Assembly: GCA_030248215.1 (NCBI GenBank) | Contig: JASANG010002125.1 | Coordinates: forward strand, 186,001-250,000 | Origin: Enoplolaimus lenunculus | Lineage: Eukaryota; Nematoda; Enoplea; Enoplida; Thoracostomopsidae | DNA length: 64,000 bases | Direction of reading: 5' to 3' | Shown: positions 11,571-23,065 of the stretch, piece by piece | How positions within the stretch are numbered: position 1 is the stretch's first letter | How the letters are laid out: every line of letters begins with the position of its first letter | The notes under the pieces: generated by a model | The model's input: the letters and a program-made list of their open reading frames with translations, nothing else | Told to the model about the DNA's origin: nothing | Databases searched by the model: none | Translations under genes and position numbers: made by a program

Positions 11571-13775
11571 GCACACAGAAAACATTTTCTGATATTCAAG
11601 AAATATTTTCTTAAATTTAAGACAATTATGGCTTAATCTAGACTCCGGACATATATGTCTAGAATGCACGGCATTAGTTTCTGAGGTTTTTTAGAAAACT
11701 GTGTCTGAAATTTTTAACACTTAAATGTATCAAATTTAAGAGTGTGTTTCATAAACTACTAAGACAAATGTTTCTGAAATACAAGACGATGTGTTTCAAA
11801 TATAAGACAAATATGTCTGAAATAAAGGACATTTTAATATGTCTGAAATAAAGGACTTTTTTAATATGTCTGAAATAAAGGACTTTTTTAATATGTCTGA
11901 AATAAAGGACTTTTTTAATATGTCTGAAATAAAGGACTTTTTTAATATGTCTGAAATAAAGGACTTTTTTAATATGTCTGAAATAAAGGACTTTTTTAAT
12001 ATGTCTGAAATAAAGGACTTTTTTAATATGTCTGAAATAAAGGACTTTTTTAATATGTCTGAAATAAAGGACTTTTTTAATATGTCTGAAATAAAGGACT
12101 TTTTTAATATGTCTGAAATAAAGGACTTTTTTAATATGTCTGAAATAAAGGACTTTTTTAATATGTCTGAAATAAAGGACTTTTTTAATATGTCTGAAAT
12201 AAAGGACTTTTTTAATATGTCTGAAATAAAGGACTTTTTTAATATGTCTGAAATAAAGGACTTTTTTAATATGTCTGAAATAAAGGACTTTTTTAATATG
12301 TCTGAAATAAAGGACTTTTTTATTATGTCTGAAATAAAGGACTTTTTTAATATGTCTGAAATAAAGGACTTTTTTAATATGTCTGAAATAAAGGACTTTT
12401 TAATATGTCTGAAATAAAGGACTTTTTTAATATGTCTGAAATAAAGGACTTTTTTAATATGTCTGAAATAAAGGACTTTTTTAATATGTCTGAAATAAAG
12501 GACTTTTTTAATATGTCTGAAATAAAGGACTTTTTTAATATGTCTGAAATAAAGGACTTTTTTAATATGTCTGAAATAAAGGACTTTTTTAATATGTCTG
12601 AAATAAAGGACTTTTTTAATATGTCTGAAATAAAGGACTTTTTTAATATGTCTGAAATAAAGGACTTTTTTAATATGTCTGAAATAAAGGACTTTTTTAA
12701 TATGTCTGAAATAAAGGACTTTTTTAATATGTCTGAAATAAAGGACTTTTTTAATATGTCTGAAATAAAGGACTTTTTTAATATGTCTGAAATAAAGGAC
12801 TTTTTTAATATGTCTGAAATAAAGGACTTTTTTAATATGTCTGAAATAAAGGACTTTTTTAATATGTCTGAAATAAAGGACTTTTTTAATATGTCTGAAA
12901 TAAAGGACTTTTTTAATATGTCTGAAATAAAGGACTTTTTTAATATGTCTGAAATAAAGGACTTTTTTAATATGTCTGAAATAAAGGACTTTTTTAATAT
13001 GTCTGAAATAAAGGACTTTTTTAATATGTCTGAAATAAAGGACTTTTTTAATATGTCTGAAATAAAGGACTTTTTTAATATGTCTGAAATAAAGGACTTT
13101 TTTAATATGTCTGAAATAAAGGACTTTTTTAATATGTCTGAAATAAAGGACTTTTTTAATATGTCTGAAATAAAGGACTTTTTTAATATGTCTGAAATAA
13201 AGGACTTTTTTAATATGTCTGAAATAAAGGACTTTTTTAATATGTCTGAAATAAAGGACTTTTTTAATATGTCTGAAATAAAGGACTTTTTTAATATGTC
13301 TGAAATAAAGGACTTTTTTTGCTGGTATTTCAGACATATTTGTCTTAGAAACAAGATGTGCCATAGAAGTCGCATTCAAAGTGGGGAATACGGTTAACCA
13401 AATTCGCTAATTTTACAACATAAGAATACGTCTAAGACATAAAGTTAGGTTTGGCGAAGCTGGAGCTCAACGAGAAATATCTTTGGAATTCGATTATTTA
13501 TATACTGTTTTAAGAATATAAACGGATCAAGTTTTTTACATGCATAAAAATTATAAAATAGATTCTTAAATATAAGACAACTAATTCTTGAAAGAAAGAA
13601 ATTTGCGTCTTATAAATTAGCAATAGAAATTTCTTGAATATAAGACATTTATGTTTTAACCATAAAAGAAACGAATTTCTGAGATTTTTAAGACTATTGT
13701 ATGAAATACAAGACATTAATGTCTTGAATATTTAAGAAAGTAGGAGTCTTGAAATTTGAACAAAATTTTAGTGTG
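11571..13775. mobile_element. TA-type element enlarged by an internal minisatellite
   Basis: The left boundary CACACAGAAAACATTTTCTG and the right boundary TTTTAGTGTGTAG are inverted-repeat-like and resemble the ends of the TA-type MITEs at 2511, 34113 and 44765. Both flanks of the array carry the same vocabulary (TTTAAGACAA, TCTGAAATA, AAATATAAGACA). I infer that the array arose by runaway duplication of one internal unit; the outer boundary is uncertain. Confidence 0.5.
11812..13320. repeat. 27-bp minisatellite, about 55 nearly identical copies
   Basis: The unit is ATGTCTGAAATAAAGGAC followed by a run of six or seven T and AAT. Copies are almost identical: I saw one T-to-A variant near 12322 and one copy missing a T near 12397. 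Because 27 is divisible by three, the array is open in several frames of both strands, giving MSEIKDFFN repeats forward and KKVLYFRHI or KKSFISDIL repeats in reverse. These are not believable genes. The near identity implies recent expansion or ongoing homogenisation. Confidence 0.95.
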
Positions 13776-13906
13776 TAGAACTTTGCCATGACGAGGCGAA
13801 TTTTTTTCTCGTAGACGTGGAACGGATTCTGACCCCTGCAGCTTATGACTTCAATTAGAAAATGTTATACAGTTATTCATTATTGTATGTTAAACTTGCC
13901 CTGGCG

Positions 13907-14046
13907 GGCACGTAGCCAGCTGATCTTGCTAGAAGCAGTTAAAAAATTATCAGGAGGGGCATACAAGGTTGAAAACTTTCTAGGGTCACCAAAAAATTTT
14001 CCGCAGGGGTGCTGAGCCCCTCTGGCCTTCCTTGATTACAGGCTGG
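13907..14046. mobile_element. GTAGCC/GGCTAC-type MITE
   Basis: Left end GGGCACGTAGCCAGC, right end CTTGATTACAGGC, with family landmarks AGGAGGGGCATACAAGG, GTTGAAAACTTTCTAGGG and GGGTGCTGAGCCCC between. Confidence 0.65.
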
Positions 14047-14654
14047 TTGTCCTGGGCGGTAACAAACTGTTTAACAATTTCAAAGTTTGTTCCAATTGTC
14101 ATTTGCATAAAGTTTAAAAATAAAAAGAAAAATGTATTTAAAATAATAACCAAATATTGCTCGTTTGACGCATTTTTTGACATCAACAAATCTAAAAATG
14201 TATTTCTGCTGAGAAACGCAACGTTAGAGAAACAAAATAAACCATAGGGCATATCGCACACGCAGAGTCAACAATTATCCGCAGACTAAGGCAAACCTAC
14301 TTAGACTGAATACCAAGGCTAAGCCTAAAGGTTTAAGCCTACCTCAGGTACAACAGTAACCAGCTTTCAAAACCAAGATGAGTTTGTTTTCAAACCGGAA
14401 AAGGTATTATTTCCGAATTGAAAAAACACACAATTCTTTAGCCCTTGAGATAAAATCTAGCGGTTCTACGTGGTAACTAACAGTCATGGAATATGTAACT
14501 GTTTGTTAGCAACGAACAGTTATCAAATAAGCTGTTACCATATATAGAACATGGTATCACCATCACGGCACAAGTTGTCAACAATTACAACCACGGGCGC
14601 CGGCAAGGACGCGCAAAACAGTGCAACCCGCACCTCTCTTCTTAGTTCCACTCC

Positions 14655-15030
14655 AAATATATAGAACAGGGCCGTAACAGTAGTATAACCATATTCCTAA
14701 GCAAAACATAAGCGTATGAATGACTGGCCCACGTATAGAACAGGACCGAAACAGTAGTATACGCGTATTCGTAAGCTTAAGCCTAAGCGTAAGCCTAAGC
14801 GTATAGATAAGCCTATTCCTAAGCCTAAGCCTAAGTCTAAGCCTAAGCCTAAGCAAAAAATTAGTCTAAAGCTTAAACTGAGGCTACTAAAGCCCGTCCG
14901 GAAAACGATCCGACCCTGTTCTATACATAGGCCAATGAGCTTATACCTAAACCTAAGAAAAAATTAGTCTAAAGCTTACGCTCACTCTACTGCAGTCCAC
15001 AGAAAAACGCTCCGCCCGCGGTTTTATACG
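14655..15030 (-). mobile_element. TTAGGC-bearing hAT-like MITE interrupted by a second copy
   Basis: The outer element starts ATATAGAACAGGGCCGTAAC and ends with CGCTCCGCCCGCGGTTTTATA. Its interior is split at the conserved spacer GAATGAGCTTATACC by a complete second copy at 14726-14933. Confidence 0.7.
14726..14933 (-). mobile_element. TTAGGC-bearing hAT-like MITE nested in another copy
   Basis: Termini GGCCCACGTATAGAACAGGA and TGTTCTATACATAGGCC. It sits in the spacer of the outer element, with similar flanks AATGACT and AATGAGC. It has two hexamer blocks, and the reading direction of the hexamers is the same as in its host. Confidence 0.75.
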
Positions 15031-16854
15031 CTTTGCTCACAAGTCCCACTTGCGCACGTGAACACGCGCTCATGTTATAACCCACCAGTTGGTTCAGCGT
15101 CGTCACATAAACGGCCAAATTTGGCCATATCGCACTTGTATTAAAAAGCTGATCTACAAACGATCGGACTGGGAATTTTATTTACTGTTTTTTCCGACTC
15201 CTTCAGTAATAAATTATATTATACCCAAATTAGTCTTGTCATAAAATTGAATATATTTACTTATCTTGTTTACCAGACGTATGCGTTTATCCTAGAGGTG
15301 TTCTAAGAACACTCAACATAAATGAAAAGTATAGAGTGTAGCTCACATAAAATTGCAAATTAAGGAAGTTTTGAGAACGCTGGTTAGACCATTTTTGCTG
15401 AACCCATAACCTAAAAACAAGTAAAAATATTGGCTGTTATACAAGAATTAGCAAACTGTTGACGAAAATTGAAGATGAATGCCATTTAGCTGACAGGTTT
15501 AAGCGTTAATCGTTTCAGTCCTGAATTTCAGTTTTGAAAATTTAAAATTTAAAAAACCTAAAAGTCTTCAACTCTTAAGACGATTTTTACGCGTGCTTTC
15601 AGTAAATTCAAATGATATATAAATGCTCTGTTCAATTTCACATGCGTTTTTTATAAATAAAATTCATAATTACGGCGGTGACCCGAGTTTATGCGGGTTC
15701 TTTCATTGATTGCGACTCAAAATGGGGCCCCTATTAGTACTCACCCTGTTATTTGGGTCTCAACAGTATACAAAAATATTTGTATGTAGCTATGTAATTA
15801 TAGATTTATTCAAACGTATAACTATATTCGCATACATATGAAACTGAACCAAATTAAAATCAAATATAACCTGATCTTTCGGCTGGTTGCCTGGCAACTG
15901 GTTAATGTTTGATTCTAATCAATAGAACCTAAAACGCTATGATGCGAACAGGTGTGAAGTTTTAGGTTCAAAATTTGTCTATTCGTGTGAAAAACGTATA
16001 CTGTATCAAGTAAAAAGCTCCCGTCGTGAACGGTAGTCTGTAGTTAGGATTGGTTTAAACTCGTGGGTGCTGCTAAAATATTGGGTTATGATGATCTGGT
16101 TTAGCGTATACTACGCGACAGTGTGACCCCTTTAGGCAAAATTGTTTATTTTTAGGTCTCTGCTCCAAAATTGTTTAGGAAACGCGGAGGGGGTGCGGGG
16201 GCAAGTTACACCACACTGCACATACTATAATGAGGACTTGGGGGACGACAATGTGTATAGTTGATGGGTGGGTTTTGTTTTCGCTTGCTGCAGTTTAAAG
16301 TAAATATATGCAAGTTTAAAATGAATTTTTTCGTGTAAAATATTTTTCGTATTTAAGAAAATTATTCGATTTCGCAAATTTTTTAAGGAAAGATTTAAAA
16401 TTGAGTGTTTACCGAGACTTTAAGGCTTACGATTAAGGCTTCGGTTTTTAAGCCTACAGATCAATACGACAGGCTTTTTCTACGCCGCATCTGCAATGGT
16501 ATTTGCTATTGAATTTAATACTTGCGCAACAAATATACACAATGTTCACTCAACCAAAGTTTAATTCAAACGGATTTGGTTCGACGAAACCTAATAGCAA
16601 AAAATACTAATTTAAACGTATATGAAGCAGAACAAACACATGATATGATATGCATTTCAGTTGTCATGACATCAGATATTATTGCACTTTCTATCACTTT
16701 TACACAGCTTTTGGTTTCAGAATATGATTAAACTGGTTATAGTGACAGAAATGGGTTCGTTGTTGAAGTGAACCCATTTGGCACAACTTCTAACAGCCAC
16801 TACTGCAGTTGACCGGCGCTGATAAATAATGAAGCGACGGTTCGCGGAAATTAC
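15031..16854. other. Intergenic DNA, no gene recognised
   Basis: About 1.8 kb of AT-rich sequence. I found no domain-bearing open frame and no repeat that I could match to another part of the window. Confidence 0.5.
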
Positions 16855-17059
16855 AGCGGTCAATGTAAAGAATAGGGGCGGAGCAGTATTATAAACATAT
16901 TTTTTAGCCTAAGTCTAAGCCTAAAGCGTAAGAATGAGCATATTTCTTGTCTAAGCCTAATCTTAAGCCTAAACCAAGCAAAAAAATTAGTCTAAAACTT
17001 AAACGTACTCTTTTCTAGTCCCACTGAATAACTGTCCGATCCTGATTTTTACATGGGCC
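16855..17059 (-). mobile_element. TTAGGC-bearing hAT-like MITE, subfamily A
   Basis: Ends GGTCAATGTAAAGAATAGGG and TTTTTACATGGGCC, with two hexamer blocks separated by GTAAGAATGAGCATATT. The sequence GAAATTAC occurs on both sides, consistent with an 8-bp target duplication with a few extra bases at the left end. Confidence 0.75.
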
Positions 17060-17820
17060 GAAATTACAATGATCAGGATTGAGCATTAACCCTCTTAGTC
17101 CTGAATTTTGGTTCATGGCTTTAAAAAAGTTATATCGCGATACGATGTATACCTAAGTTGTACTAATCACATCTGTGCATGTCATACGTCTATCTGCCCA
17201 AAACATATATTTCAAAGTGTTTCGCTTCCTGATTTACCTCCATATTCGGTATTGAATTGTAGAATTTCAAATTTTCGATCGGCAAATTATTTTCTACGAA
17301 AATTTACAACTTAAGACAAGTTTGTCACAAGCTGCGAAAACATTACCGTCTTCCATTTAAATGCCGGCTTGAAATCGACTTAATTGAACCGCTGGAATGC
17401 CAGCAGTAGCAAACATTTCCATCAGATGTTTGATCAGAAGTCAGCAGCTGAACGAAATATAAACTTTCAACAAAACTGCACTATGCACCAATAATAAGAG
17501 AGCTTACAAAACAATATCTTTTTACAATAAAATATATATACTGTAGTGACCCGAATAAGAAGGGAAGAAGAAGGGAAGAGAGGCATGCGAAAAATGTGCT
17601 GATTGTTGAGCGTCAGTATTGACTGGTTGGTGTTCCAAGCCATGCAGCTATGGAATTTGCCAAATGGAATTTTCTTTATGTGTGAATGTTGCCTGTTTTC
17701 TGGTATATTTTGGTTTTTTGTTCGTGTGGTGTGGGAAATCCCACAAAATATATATATCAAATCTTAAACCGCTAGATCTGAAAGGTCCTCGTGAGAACAA
17801 TTGAATACGAAAAACGAGAC
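17060..17820. other. Intergenic DNA, no gene recognised
   Basis: No recognisable coding sequence. A short terminus of the CGAATAAGAGGG family (CTGTAGTGACCCGAATAAG) is at about 17540. Confidence 0.5.
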
Positions 17821-17978
17821 TCGTAGCCAGCTCACCTTGCTAGAAGGGGCTAAAAAACTTTTACAAGGGGCATTCAAGGGTTTTCAATAATTTACAAGCA
17901 ACGTTGAAAATTCTCTAGGGGGCCAAAATTTTTCCAAGGGGGGGGGCTGAGCCCTCTGGACCGCTCTTGACTACGGGC
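17821..17978. mobile_element. GTAGCC/GGCTAC-type MITE
   Basis: Left end TCGTAGCCAGCTCACCTTGC, right end CTCTTGACTACGGGC. It holds a full set of family landmarks, including GGGGCATTCAAGGGTTTTCA and GTTGAAAATTCTCTAGGG. Confidence 0.75.
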
Positions 17979-18295
17979 GCGTACAAAACTCTGTGATATA
18001 CTTGTGTTATAAGATTATTTTTGCAACGGTTTCTAATATTTATGCCAATGGTTATTTTGTACTTTATTTAATGAGTAAACTAACAATTAAACTAACTATA
18101 TCACCTGGGCATTAATAATCAACATTAAGCTAAAAATTGGGGCATACATGGAAGGTCACTCATACACTCACGGACACAAGCTACTGAAACAAGGCACATA
18201 GACCGTTTAACGAAGATAAAAACTAATCAATTTACATTTTGAGATACAAAATACTGCGAAATTAACGAATATCAATGGCATAATCAAGGTCCATA

Positions 18296-18505
18296 CACAG
18301 CAAAAAATAGTGAGTCAAATTGACTCACTCCGAAATAGGCTCTACGCGACTACACAAATTGAGTCAAAATTCGACTCCGGCAGAGTCAAATTCGATTCAC
18401 TGAGTCGCATGTTTGACTCTGGCGGAGTCGAATTTGACTCAGTTTGTGTAGTCCCGTAGAGCCTATTTCGGAGACAGTCAATTTGACTCACCATTTTTTG
18501 CAGTG
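18296..18505. mobile_element. Palindromic GAGTC-rich MITE, most complete copy
   Basis: About 210 bp that folds back on itself almost end to end. The ends are CACAGCAAAAAATAGTGAG and CACCATTTTTTGCAGTG. Arms contain TGAGTCAAA, TTTGACTC, CTCCGAAATAGGCTC and the matching reverse complements around a centre near GATTCACTGAGTCGC. The element lies between TA dinucleotides. The open frame across it on the minus strand is not a gene. Confidence 0.85.
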
Positions 18506-18928
18506 TACCTATTCTCAAATGTGCATAGCACTTATCACCAGCCAGAGGTAACTTTCCAAACTCGCGTTCGCGTGCAATTTCAAATCGTAAAATTCCCACT
18601 GAACCATTGCAAACGGAGTTCAAACATTTCCTAAATTGGAAACCTAACAATTTTTTCATTGGAACATTAGCGCAGATAAAAATTGCTAAGTCATTATATC
18701 GCTGGTCCACACTTCGAGAACATTGGAACGCATAAAAAAGTTAAAAAACAACGATGAAATAATGCAATTATTTAAATTTAAGTCATTTAAATAAGTATTT
18801 TGAGGCACTGCTTACATTTAGCTGGAATGTGTGGATATGCGCGGTGTAGCTTGTGTATGTGCAGAGTGTGTAATGTTAAGACACATGCATACTCGTGAAC
18901 ATATAGCACCAGAGGAAATTATGATATC

Positions 18929-19001
18929 GGCCATGTGGTGTAATGGGTACCGCGCTTGACTCGCGAGCGTGTGGTCCGATGTTCAATTCCCCGCGTGGCC
19001 A
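18929..19001 (+). tRNA. tRNA-like sequence, probably a pseudogene or tRNA-derived element
   Basis: A 73-nt sequence with a perfect 7-bp acceptor stem (GGCCATG with CGTGGCC plus one A), a D-arm-like TGGTGTAATGGGTACC, and a possible anticodon stem CGCTT with GAGCG around the loop GACTCGC. The A and B box positions look right (GTGGTGTAATGGG and GTTCAATTCC). The T stem pairs poorly and the anticodon loop lacks the usual T33, so I doubt that it makes a working tRNA. The anticodon is not assigned. Confidence 0.45.
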
Positions 19002-19503
19002 TATGTTTCGGAGAGAAATTAAGGGCTAAAACAATTATATTCGCAGTACTTCGGGGAAAGGGTCGTCCCGACCGTGCAGTTCTGACAGTATGTAATGTTT
19101 AATATTTAAATAAACCAAATTTTGCTTGGATTATAATTCAAACGTATTAGGGGTACGAACCCTTGCACCTTGGATGTAAAACATTGGTCGATTAAATTGG
19201 CTTTGCAGAATGTAGCAATTCCATAATGTGTCTCTGTATTCTGCAGTTTTCTATTTTGAACCTCTTTATGCAATCATACCCGGTATAAGCGCCAAATTAT
19301 CTTTATATTGTCAAAATCAGCGACGTAATCTGTAGGGAATTGAAATGATGCTATGAATGTTTTTGTTACAAATAAAAATACATAGCTAGTACTTTTTTCC
19401 AACAACGCGAACACTTTCTTTTCGACGTCGCTGAAACGATTTTTGACTCAAATGTTGTTTGTGTAGATTTTGCTACATGTGGCTGTTGCCAACTTTTTCA
19501 GTT

Positions 19504-19724
19504 ATGCGCGGTTCACAATAATTTTTTAATGCCTGCCACCGATTTGTACAAATGTTGCGGTTATTTCATGCGCAAGTTTTGTTTGCCGTTAGCGCAATAA
19601 TCCTAACGCGTGTCACAGACAATTATTTGACACTCGTTAGGGTGGAGTTAACGCAAAGTTAACTCAACACCCGTACAAACCGGTGGCAGTCATTCAAGTC
19701 ATTATTGTGAACAGCGCATTGCCT
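19504..19724. repeat. Foldback MITE with GCGC-GTTCACAATAAT ends
   Basis: The left arm ATGCGCGGTTCACAATAAT matches the complement of the right arm, ATGCGCTGTTCACAATAAT. The match continues through a GCCACCG block and TTTGTAC. A central part carries GTTAACTC-type palindromes. Total about 220 bp, no coding capacity. Confidence 0.75.
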
Positions 19725-19917
19725 CATGACAAGAGTGGATAAAAGTAAAAAACCTCCAAAAAATTTGAATTTCCTTTTTGTACATCCGTAGCGGTTTAAT
19801 ATTTGCTTAAATTGATACTAAACAAACATAAAAAAGTTTGTGATTTTGTCATTATTTGCGGTAGTAACATATCGAAAATCGAACTATTTCAGGTATTTTA
19901 CTTCAATAAAAACTGTA

Positions 19918-20250
19918 TACTGTATTGACTCGAATAAGAGCAGATAATAAGAAGGGTCCCCATTTTAAGTCCCAATGAATAGGAGTCCGTATCCCTAACA
20001 AGAGTCCGTTAGCGGATAAAGTCCCTAAACCGTGATTAGAGTCCATAAGTCACAAGTATCCCTAATTGTAGTACATAAACGAATCCAGGACCAAATGAAA
20101 TTGAGTCCGAAACTTTAAAGCAAAGTTAAGTTTTGAAAGTACATAACTAAGTATAACCTTGCATTATCGTTCAAGCTATTGAAACAGGACAAATAAGCGT
20201 TTAATTTAACTTATAATTACAGTACCAGATATATCAGTAACGAAGGGTTG
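19918..20250. mobile_element. CGAATAAGAG-family repeat, copy 1
   Basis: Shares long blocks with 23457-23840 and 60019-60215: ACTCGAATAAGAG, CCCATTTTAAGTCCCAATGA, AGGAGTCCGTATCCCTAA, CTTTAAAGC and AAGTATAACCTTGCATTAT. The right end is lost, so the boundary is approximate. Unclassified non-coding element. Confidence 0.6.
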
Positions 20251-21582
20251 CGGAGCACAAATTTTTTACCAGCGTTGCGTTTTACACGAGGAAATTTTAT
20301 TTTTTACCCACGAGTATATCCGCGCAAAATTCCTTTACCGTTGCCGACCTTAGCTCACCTCTTTTTTATTCTACGTTCAATAGTTGTGTAATTTTACAAT
20401 TCATAGATGTTATTTACTCGATTTACGTTACAAAAAGTCTATTGGTAACTTTCAAAGCAAACCATGAAGTAAAAATGTATCACCAGACAATATTGCACAA
20501 GGTTGTTCGGCGATGGATGGATAATCAAAACATTCTTGTCTGTAAAAAAATTGTCGTAGTTATTAAGAGCGCATAAATCACGCATCTCTTTACGGTTTTG
20601 CCACAATTTGTCTTGTAAGACCTCTTTCAGAAGTCTGTAAACGTATTGTTCCAAGCCAAAGAAAAGTATAACGTCTATAGGAACGCGAAAAATGTGAGCA
20701 AATGGAATAAAATATATTGTTGCTGCCATTCAAAAAGCCACAAATATTTTTCGATTTAACAGCACTATTTTAGTAGTGTAATACTTATTTATTTCACTCA
20801 TACGGTAAATACAGTTTAAAAATACAACTTTTTCTACATTATCTGGAGTCAAGGTTGTAATAAAAATTTAATGCGTGTGAAGAATCACAAAATTTTACCC
20901 GCGCTTTGAAATTCTTTACTTGCGGGTATTACTCGCGCCAAAAATCTCTTACCCGTACCCGCGCGCAAGGTGCAGCTTTGATACTGCAATCAAAGCAAAA
21001 ACTGTCTCAGAGGTATTCTTCAATAAAATAAGAAATCTGATAAGGAAATTAAAGTTTCCGTTTAAAGTTGCAAGACAATTGGCTGTTTTTGATCTTGACT
21101 GGATTTTTAAAATGAATAATGAGGTAAAAACTAAATTTTTAACTACGTTTAAGTCTTTGTTTTATGATATAAGCCCTAAACAGTCATCAAGTCAAAAAAT
21201 AAAACGCTATTTTAAAGCAGCGTTTCGTGTTTTTTCAAACAGTATTTTTGAAAACGCTGTTTTTTATAAAATGGCCAATTTTAAAGTAAATCACAATATT
21301 TAGCAAAATGCTATTAGTTTCATAAATACTTTTAAGTGTTTGTCAAAATGCGGTTTTGCAAACCGTTTAATTGAATTTAAAAAACGCATTTTTTAAAAAC
21401 GAACAAATTTAGCTTGGACCTAACTTTTTGTGAAATTCAAAGTTTTCCATTTTTAGCGTTCATTCAATCACAACAAAACATATTTCTAAACCAATATCTG
21501 TGAGAATTCTGTTAAGTTAAGCCATAGAATATTACACTAGACGATATAGTATTAGTTTTATACACAACTATATAAAATGTTC
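20251..21582. other. Intergenic DNA, no gene recognised
   Basis: Blocks around 20270-20340 and 20885-20965 share ACCCGCG and TACCCGTAC vocabulary with 46000-46110, suggesting an unclassified repeat. The plus-strand open frame at 20920-21303 has no recognisable domain and runs through a zone rich in AAAACGC/TTTTAAA blocks. I do not call it a gene. Confidence 0.45.
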
Positions 21583-21730
21583 GGCCCATGGATAGAACAT
21601 GGTGGGACCGTTTTCCTGCGGGGCTGTAATAGAGTCAGTTTAAGTTTTAGACCAACTTTATGCTTAGGCTTAGGCTTAGGCGCAGAAATATGGTTATGCT
21701 ACCGTTCCGGCCCTGTTCTATTCATTAGTC
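21583..21730 (+). mobile_element. TTAGGC-bearing hAT-like MITE, subfamily A, short copy
   Basis: Termini GGCCCATGGATAGAACATGG and CCCTGTTCTATTCATTAGTC. It has only one short hexamer block. Flanks AAATGTTC and AAAGTTTC form an imperfect 8-bp duplication. Confidence 0.75.
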
Positions 21731-22498
21731 AAAGTTTCAATATATCAAATGCATCTGTGGCTTTCAACAAATACATCCGTTAATTAACACTGGTTTGCGA
21801 TTTGACAGGTACATTTTCCGGGATTAATTTTTCTTGCCACTTCGCGGACCTTCGAATCCGCAACTGTGGGGCACCTAGCTCGTTTGGTAACCTATCACTA
21901 ACTGGCAACTTAGCAGCTAATTTAAACTTTTGACAATACGGCTCGTAACTGCGTGTACTCACCGACTTAAACAAAATCCAGTGATTTGATATAAGAATTA
22001 AAAATTGAAAACTATAATAAAAGCCTTGGCGATATTACGCATTTTTAATTAAGTCTCACGATATATAATTGAAGAGTTAAAGGCATTCAAATGTGTCGTT
22101 TGCGTCAGTGTTTAGTAATAAGCACTTAAGGGACAAACTCAACAATTGAAATAGTCTTTTAATTTGAAAACACGATTGGATTTATTTGTTCAAACGTAGT
22201 GAGGCATCAGGCATCTTCCTATAAGGGGCAGAAATAATTGTTTTCACACCAAAATCAGTGAATTAGATGACGTACGTGTTGAATTTGTTTAAAAATTTTA
22301 AACCAATATAACCTATAAATATTGAACGAACCACTTGCGTATCAAAACGTTTTAGTCACTGAAGGTCTGAGGAAACGCTAATACTCAATGCTATGCTTTT
22401 AAGCCATCACGGATTATAGAAACTCTGCATTGCAGTATACCGTAACTAAAATAGCATATTTGCAGTAAGCATGTGAGCCTAACATTTATAGTCTTTTT
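21731..22498. other. Intergenic DNA, no gene recognised
   Basis: No recognisable coding sequence or repeat. Confidence 0.5.
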
Positions 22499-23065
22499 GG
22501 ATATATCCTGCCCAACCGGCGTTAGCCCAAAAATGGTTGGATTTTGAAAATATTTGTATATTTAAGCTCATGACATTATCTGATCATTCCATGCCCAAAT
22601 TGAAATTATCGAAAAAATTCTAATTTTAAGGTACTAATGTTTCCGGTTTAGAAACTAATTTTTTGTCAAAAACAACTTGCAGAGCTGAGTTTATGGTCGT
22701 ACATTTTTCCCAATCAATCATCTGGTTAACGAGTTATTGTCAAATAACTGATTTGGCGCCGTGCCAAATCCTTAGCAGTGCGAAAAAATTAGTCATTTCA
22801 CAACAAGTCGTTAACCAGACGTCTGACTGCGGAGAATTTCATATTATTTCACTCAGATCCGCAAGATGAGTCGAATAATTTATAACCTGTCTGTCTAACT
22901 TTTGCACGCAAAAATTTTTATATCCCAAGCGGAACATTAGGACCTTAAAAAACGAATTTTTTAACAATTGCAATTTGGGCGTGAAATGATCGACGGAGGT
23001 TATGACAAGCCCAAATCAGCAAAAATTTTCACTTTTTTCGGGCAAACGCTGGCTGGGTTTATTCC
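22499..23065. repeat. Long foldback element with inverted repeats of about 130 bp
   Basis: The left arm (CTGCCCAACCGGCGTTAGCCC, then ATGCCCAAATTGAAATTATC) matches the complement of the right arm (CCAGCCAGCGTTTGCCCG, then ACGCCCAAATTGCAATTGTT). The arms are about 130 bp and diverged. The centre, around TGGTTAACGAGTTATTGTC and GTCGTTAACCAGACG, also folds back on itself. No coding capacity. Confidence 0.7.

Noticed and set aside
11796-13397. Open frames of 192 to 527 codons across the 27-bp array on both strands
   Set aside because: The unit is a multiple of three and has no stop in several frames, so long frames are automatic. The peptides are perfect nonapeptide repeats with no independent support.
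18342-18710. 122-codon minus-strand open frame
   Set aside because: It runs through the palindromic GAGTC-rich MITE, and similar [10 protein letters not shown]-type peptides appear at the other copies (48202-48417, 50950-51147).
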